From Bacteroidales bacterium (GTDB lineage Bacteria; Bacteroidota; Bacteroidia; Bacteroidales; VadinHA17), in NCBI GenBank assembly GCA_012514255.1, contig JAAZAP010000204.1, positions 1-27,917 of the forward strand: a stretch of DNA of 27,917 nt. The letters run 5' to 3'. A program made the translations under genes and the position numbers. Under the pieces are notes generated by a model, which worked only from the letters and a program-made list of their open reading frames with translations, was not told where the DNA came from and did not search any database. Each line of letters starts with the position of its first letter. Positions within the stretch are counted from its first letter, which is position 1. This document shows, one piece after another, positions 24,085 to 27,917 of the stretch.

Positions 24085-26136
24085 TTACCAGGCTTGCAGG
24101 AAGGAATAATTCTTTCCGTATTCCATCATCTGCCCGAGGTAATCTGAACAATACTCAATCTTAACATCGGTGATTTTGCCATCGCTGTCAGTGACAGGTG
24201 TCATGACAGGGTTGACAAAACCGCTATATGGCGCCAGGTTCAGCCTGGCATATCTCGACAGCATCTCCGTGTGGAGGTCTGAGTCAATCTTAACTCCGTA
24301 GTTCTCAATCATATCCTTGCCTGCGGCGAAGTCACCCTCTGACTTGATCCTCTGCACCTCCTTCAACATCTCACCGAAGAGTCCGCGCAGTTCCTGATAG
24401 TCATTGATACGTACAAAGGTTTTATCGTCACGCGTGACCACTTCTATGACATTATCAGACTTGCCCTTCTCATATACCCAGTGAGCTATTGCCGAGCGGC
24501 ATCTCATATGCGCCTGTTCAATATCCCTGCCGGGTTGAATTCTTACAATCTGTGTCAGGAAACCGTTGCGGATGTAGTTGTCATACTGTGCTTTTGCAGG
24601 CTCATCAGAGGGCATGAGCCCTACCTCCGTCATCTTCGGGTCCATCATGAAGTAGAGGGCAAACAGGTCAGCTCTCATCTCCTCCAGGGGTGAGGCATAG
24701 TTTTTCAACGCATTGGGGTCAGTGCCCGGTGCCAGCTTTCCGCTGGCATGGCCTATACACTCATGCATGTCCGTATGGAGGGCGTCAGAGAGGGAGCCCC
24801 ATTGCACCGCCCTGTCTATCTCAGTCTGATCATAAGCAAACTCCTCCAGGAACCCGCTTCCCCTGGCCACAATATCCTTGGCATCAGTGATGTTTGCAAG
24901 AGTAACTGACTTTGAACCTGCTTCTGTCCTTATCCAGTTTGAGTTGGGCAGATTGATGCCCAGGGGTGACGCCGGGTAGCAATCGCCCCCAAGCATGGCC
25001 ACATTGATAACACTTGCTGCCACCCCTGTAACCTTTTCCTTGCGGTATTGGGGATCAACAGGCGAATGATCCTCAAACCACTGCGCATTTTCAGTTATGA
25101 GAACCGTCCTCTTTGATGCCTCCGTATCCTTGTACTGAACTACGGCTTCCCATGTTGCCTTCATGCCCATAGGGTCACCATAGGTTTCAATGAATCCGTT
25201 TATGTAATCTACTGAAAGGCCAGTGTTTCCTGCCCATAGCACATTGTAGTCATCCCATGTGCCCAGATCAGCTGTCCTGTAATAGTCTATCAGCAGGTCA
25301 AGCTCTTTCTTCTGGGTTTCACTGAGGGCTACATCGCGCGCTTTCTCAAGCCAGGAAACAATCCTGTCAATGGCGGAGCCATACATTCCGCCGCTCTTCC
25401 ACTGGATCTCCGTCACCTTGCCATCCACCTTTAACACCTTTGTGTTCAGACCCCATGAAACCGGCCTCGGTTCCGCCCGATCGGCCAGCGATGAGTAATA
25501 CTCTTCCACTTCTGCCTGGCTCACACCTTCGTAGAAGTTATTTGCTGAGGCCGTTATCATATCGGTTCCTTCCGACTGATCGACCTTTTTCGCGTAAAGC
25601 ACCGGATCAAACAGTATCGGGGAAAGAAAACCTGCCAGTTCCTCAACCGACTGGCCCTCTGCCAGTGGCAGCCGTGCAGCATCTGAACCACCTATCAGTT
25701 GAGCAAGGTAATCTGCTGAGAAACCTGGCACAAACTTGTCATTTGAATAATGATGATGTATGCCATTCGCGAAGAAGATCCGCTTTGCATATGTGATGAA
25801 AGCCCTGTATTCGTCACTCTCGCGGTCACCTCCGTAGGTATCAATTATAGCTTCTATTGTCTTACGGATAAGCATGTTATATTTGAAGTTCTGATCCCAG
25901 AGGATATCTCGCCCACAGAGCGCTGCCTCAGAGAGATAATAGATGAATTCCTTCTCGGCTATGGAAAGTTGTTCAAAGGCCGGAAGACGGTACTTGAGTA
26001 CACTGATATCCTCAAACCTGTCAACCTCATAGGTGAATTCCGCCTCCGGGGCTGCCTTTTTACCGGCCTGCCCGCACGAAGTCAATAAAGCTGTTCCCAT
26101 AAATGCAATTGTTCCGATTAATAAGTAATTTTTCAT
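24085..26136 (-). CDS. Dipeptidyl peptidase III-like (M49) lipoprotein
   Basis: The 683-residue protein starts with a lipoprotein signal peptide (MKNYLLIGTIAFMGTALLTSC, lipid-anchored Cys21). The zinc site is the M49-type HExxGH motif HECIGH (458-463), followed 22 residues later by EEMRAD (485-490), where Glu486 should be the third ligand. This short spacing matches the Bacteroides-type DPP III rather than the longer human form. Length is near that of Bacteroides DPP III (about 675). Such enzymes release N-terminal dipeptides from short peptides. The lipid anchor places it in the periplasm or at the membrane, where it could finish what the secreted protease begins. An unusual Met replaces the Cys seen in many EECRAE motifs. 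Confidence 0.9.
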   Translation of the reverse strand: MKNYLLIGTIAFMGTALLTSCGQAGKKAAPEAEFTYEVDRFEDISVLKYRLPAFEQLSIAEKEFIYYLSEAALCGRDILWDQNFKYNMLIRKTIEAIIDTYGGDRESDEYRAFITYAKRIFFANGIHHHYSNDKFVPGFSADYLAQLIGGSDAARLPLAEGQSVEELAGFLSPILFDPVLYAKKVDQSEGTDMITASANNFYEGVSQAEVEEYYSSLADRAEPRPVSWGLNTKVLKVDGKVTEIQWKSGGMYGSAIDRIVSWLEKARDVALSETQKKELDLLIDYYRTADLGTWDDYNVLWAGNTGLSVDYINGFIETYGDPMGMKATWEAVVQYKDTEASKRTVLITENAQWFEDHSPVDPQYRKEKVTGVAASVINVAMLGGDCYPASPLGINLPNSNWIRTEAGSKSVTLANITDAKDIVARGSGFLEEFAYDQTEIDRAVQWGSLSDALHTDMHECIGHASGKLAPGTDPNALKNYASPLEEMRADLFALYFMMDPKMTEVGLMPSDEPAKAQYDNYIRNGFLTQIVRIQPGRDIEQAHMRCRSAIAHWVYEKGKSDNVIEVVTRDDKTFVRINDYQELRGLFGEMLKEVQRIKSEGDFAAGKDMIENYGVKIDSDLHTEMLSRYARLNLAPYSGFVNPVMTPVTDSDGKITDVKIEYCSDYLGQMMEYGKNYSFLQAW

Positions 26137-26240
26137 GATAATACTATGTTGTAATGAAGTAACTAAGGTAGCAAAAAGCCCCGTTTAAAACAGTTGATCC
26201 AATATTTTTAGGAATTGGTTACAGCTGAGACTATAATTGG

Positions 26241-26248
26241 TAAATTTG
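26241..26248 (+). promoter_or_regulatory. -7 element TAAATTTG of the M20 hydrolase gene
   Basis: A perfect TAnnTTTG match 20 bases upstream of the ATG at 26269. An ATTG at 26214-26217 is a weak -33 candidate with long spacing. It argues against the in-frame GTG or TTG-type starts further upstream (from 26215). Confidence 0.5.
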
Positions 26249-26268
26249 GGATCAAAAAGCCCGATACG

Positions 26269-27603
26269 ATGAAAAGACTGATGTTAGCCGCCCTGTTACT
26301 GTCTGCCTTATTTGCAACGACAGCATCCGGCCAGGATATAGGCGAATTGATAAGAATCGAGGCGGTCTCCTCCGTCACAGCTGCGGAAGTGATGTACCGC
26401 GATCTCCACCAGAATCCCGAACTGTCACTGATGGAGTTCAAAACCGCAGCCAGGATGGCCGGTGCACTCGGCAAGCTGGGTTTTGAAGTGACAACCGGTG
26501 TGGGTGGCAACGGTATCGTTGGTATTCTCAGGAATGGCAAGGGACCGGTGATCATGCTCCGCACCGACATGGATGCGCTGCCTGTCAGGGAGACGACCGG
26601 ACTGCCTTTCGCCAGCACCGTGACGGTGGCAACACCACAGGATCAGGAGACGCCCGTGATGCACGCATGCGGACATGATCTCCACATGACCGTGTGGCAC
26701 GGGACACTGCAAACACTGACAGCCCTTAAGGGAAAATGGAAAGGCACCCTGGTTGCCATAGCACAGCCTGCAGAGGAGGTGAGCGGTGGATCGGAACAAA
26801 TGATTGCCGATGGCCTCTACAGCCGTTTCCCGAAGCCCGATTACGCTCTCTGTTACCATGTGAGTCCCGACCTGCCCGCAGGTACAGTTGGATATTTCCC
26901 GGGAGCAATCTTTGCAGGGGTGAACTCTGCCGACATCAAAGTATTCGGTGTTGGCGGCCATGGAGCAATGCCTCACAAAACCATTGATCCTGTGGTGCTC
27001 TCGGCAAAAATCATTCTTGATTACCAGACAATTGTTAGCCGTGAGATCAACCCCGTCTACCCTGCGGTTGTAACGATAGGCGCAATCCACGGCGGCACGA
27101 AGCATAACATCATTCCCGGGGAGGTAGAGATGAACCTGACATTGAGGTTTTTCTCCGACGATGTCTACCGGCAGATAAAAGAGGCTCTGGTTAGGATAGC
27201 CAACGGACAGGCCGCAGCCGCCGGGCTGCCCCAGGAGATGATGCCGGTCATCACCTTTCCGGACGATTTTACTCCTCCTGTTGAAAATGACGTGAGCCTG
27301 GTTGGCATGGCCACCGCATCAATGGAGACAGTTATTGGAAAAGAGAATGTAATAAGGGTTGATCCCTCAACCGTTGCTGAGGATTTTGGTCAATACGGCC
27401 GTACCGGTGAAAAGGTGAGAATTGCCCTTTTCTGGCTGGGCGGAGCAAACAGGGAGAAGTATGATGAGAGCGTCGCCAACGGAACCAAACTCCCTGCGCT
27501 TCACAGCAGCAACTTCGCGCCGGACTTCGTACCGGCTTACACCACCGGTGTAACTGCCATGTCAAGGACAATGATTGACCTGTTTAACAGGCAAAAACCT
27601 TGA
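26269..27603 (+). CDS. Secreted M20D-type amidohydrolase/carboxypeptidase
   Basis: The frame extends upstream to 26215, but the ATG at 26269 gives a clear signal peptide (MKRLMLAALLLSALFATTASG), for 444 residues, and lies after a promoter element. M20 metal-binding motifs are present: RTDMDALP (98-105), MHACGHDLHMT (131-141) with His132, Cys134 and His136, QPAEE (166-170), and the C-terminal HSSNFAPDF. The middle lid domain shows GVGGHGAMPHKTIDPV. The MHACGHD form with Cys is typical of the M20D group, which includes hippurate hydrolase, IAA-amino acid hydrolase and N-acyl-amino acid deacylase. It likely removes acyl groups from amino acids or peptides in the periplasm. The substrate is not known. 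It could share nutrient scavenging with the DPP III-like lipoprotein encoded divergently. Confidence 0.92.
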   Translation: MKRLMLAALLLSALFATTASGQDIGELIRIEAVSSVTAAEVMYRDLHQNPELSLMEFKTAARMAGALGKLGFEVTTGVGGNGIVGILRNGKGPVIMLRTDMDALPVRETTGLPFASTVTVATPQDQETPVMHACGHDLHMTVWHGTLQTLTALKGKWKGTLVAIAQPAEEVSGGSEQMIADGLYSRFPKPDYALCYHVSPDLPAGTVGYFPGAIFAGVNSADIKVFGVGGHGAMPHKTIDPVVLSAKIILDYQTIVSREINPVYPAVVTIGAIHGGTKHNIIPGEVEMNLTLRFFSDDVYRQIKEALVRIANGQAAAAGLPQEMMPVITFPDDFTPPVENDVSLVGMATASMETVIGKENVIRVDPSTVAEDFGQYGRTGEKVRIALFWLGGANREKYDESVANGTKLPALHSSNFAPDFVPAYTTGVTAMSRTMIDLFNRQKP

Positions 27604-27660
27604 GGATTTACGATTTGCGATTTTCGATTTAAGACTTCGAAATTCGCAAATCGCAAATCC
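27604..27660. repeat. Imperfect 23-bp AT-rich inverted repeat between convergent genes
   Basis: The arms 27604-27626 and 27638-27660 match at 21 of 23 positions around an 11-base loop. The arms are built from short GATTTnCGATTT-type units. It fills the gap between the convergent M20 and NuoB-like genes and reaches the stop codon of the latter. It probably ends transcription in both directions, or is a small dispersed repeat. Confidence 0.6.
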
Positions 27661-27917
27661 TATGGTCTGATGCCTAACAAATCCATCACACCGTTGATGA
27701 AGGTGAGCGGATGTGACGGGTTGCCGGGGACATAAAGATCAATATGGTGACTTTCTATGAAATCCCTCTTCACGGCAGGACTGCCGGCAAAGAGCCCGCC
27801 GCTGATGGCATCGGTGCCGACAAGGATGATGATGTTGGGTGCCGGAGTTGCTTCGTAACAAATCTCAAGAGCCCTGGCCATGTTTTCGGAAACAGGGCCG
27901 GTGATAACAATACCGTC
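27660..27917 (-). CDS. NuoB/hydrogenase small-subunit-like protein (5' end outside window)
   Basis: Only the C-terminal 86 residues are visible; the frame is open to the window edge. They match the C-terminal half of the 20-kDa NADH dehydrogenase/group 4 hydrogenase small subunit family: DGIVITGPVSENMARAL, then APNIIILVGTDAISGGLFAG, then DLYVPGNPSHPLTFINGVM. Typical members have GxCAxSGG and VPGCPPxP, whose Cys residues bind the 4Fe-4S cluster next to the active site. Here the first Cys position reads Asp (GTDAISGG) and the second reads Asn (VPGNPSHP). The protein may therefore lack a normal cluster, as might fit an energy-converting hydrogenase-related complex. The N-terminal Cys pair cannot be checked. 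Partner genes would lie to the right. Confidence 0.8.
   Translation of the reverse strand, partial: DGIVITGPVSENMARALEICYEATPAPNIIILVGTDAISGGLFAGSPAVKRDFIESHHIDLYVPGNPSHPLTFINGVMDLLGIRP

Noticed and set aside
24069..24100. Possible CCTGC/GCAGG hairpin terminator after the phosphate transporter gene
   Set aside because: The stem is only five bases with a 19-base loop and lacks a T run.
26425..27105. 226-codon open frame, rich in Cys and His, opposite the M20 hydrolase
   Set aside because: The Cys/His richness comes from reversed codons of the M20 gene, whose catalytic motifs are intact; there is no spaced metal-binding pattern or start signal.
1..27917. Search for a defence island, CRISPR array, integrase, transposase or tRNA-linked insertion
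   Set aside because: No tandem spaced repeats, recombinase motifs or tRNA-like cloverleaf were seen; the AlbA_2-like gene alone is not enough to claim a defence system.

Overview
The window reads as a chromosomal segment of a Bacteroidota bacterium, most likely a free-living, Bacteroidales-like member. The evidence is a Bacteroidota-type ExbD-TonB pair, a gingipain-type protease ending in a type IX secretion (T9SS) sorting domain, a signalling protein with propeller and Y_Y_Y domains, periplasmic DUF1080 and Gfo/Idh/MocA sugar enzymes, and repeated perfect copies of the Bacteroidota -7 promoter element TAnnTTTG before genes. All identifications are from reading motifs; no database search was run. 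Genes are densely packed, no intergenic gap exceeds 300 bases, and I saw no tRNA, rRNA, CRISPR array, phage gene or insertion sequence.

Layout. 1-1429 (+): the end of an energy-transduction operon (ExbD cut by the window edge, then TonB), closed by a bidirectional hairpin terminator. 1506-3544 (-): a Tat-exported ferredoxin-fused aldo/keto reductase overlapping a secreted DUF6599 protein. 3695-4354 (+): a small AlbA_2-type protein. 4340-7654 (-): a large periplasmic-sensor/SpoIIE-phosphatase protein. 7779-12105 (+): a C25 protease with a T9SS tail, then an HD-domain protein. 12201-18399: a sugar-oxidation neighbourhood holding a DUF1080 lipoprotein, a Tat-type Gfo/Idh/MocA protein, two unrecognised envelope proteins, a cytoplasmic Gfo/Idh/MocA protein and a TIM-barrel isomerase with a Tat-like leader. 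18507-19496 (+): an AmrS-like radical SAM enzyme. 19558-20711 (-): a small conserved-looking protein and a class IV aminotransferase. 20793-22157 (+): a DEDDh exonuclease fused to a UvrC-like GIY-YIG nuclease. 22216-24068 (+): a DUF47-PiT phosphate uptake pair. 24085-26136 (-): a DPP III-like metallopeptidase lipoprotein. 26269-27603 (+): a secreted M20 amidohydrolase. 27660-27917 (-): the C-terminus of a NuoB/hydrogenase small-subunit-like protein that has lost cysteine positions expected in this family.

How the genes may work together. ExbD/TonB energise outer-membrane import. The C25 protease, DPP III and M20 hydrolase suggest extracellular and periplasmic peptide scavenging. The DUF1080, Gfo/Idh/MocA and isomerase set fits oxidation of glycosides to 3-keto sugars followed by cleavage, a route known for these families but here only inferred from context. 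The rest is mostly housekeeping. I see no clear-cut new defence or mobile system. The best leads are the cysteine-poor NuoB-like subunit, the sugar-oxidation cluster with its two unknown membrane or envelope genes, and several palindromes and short-leader promoters.
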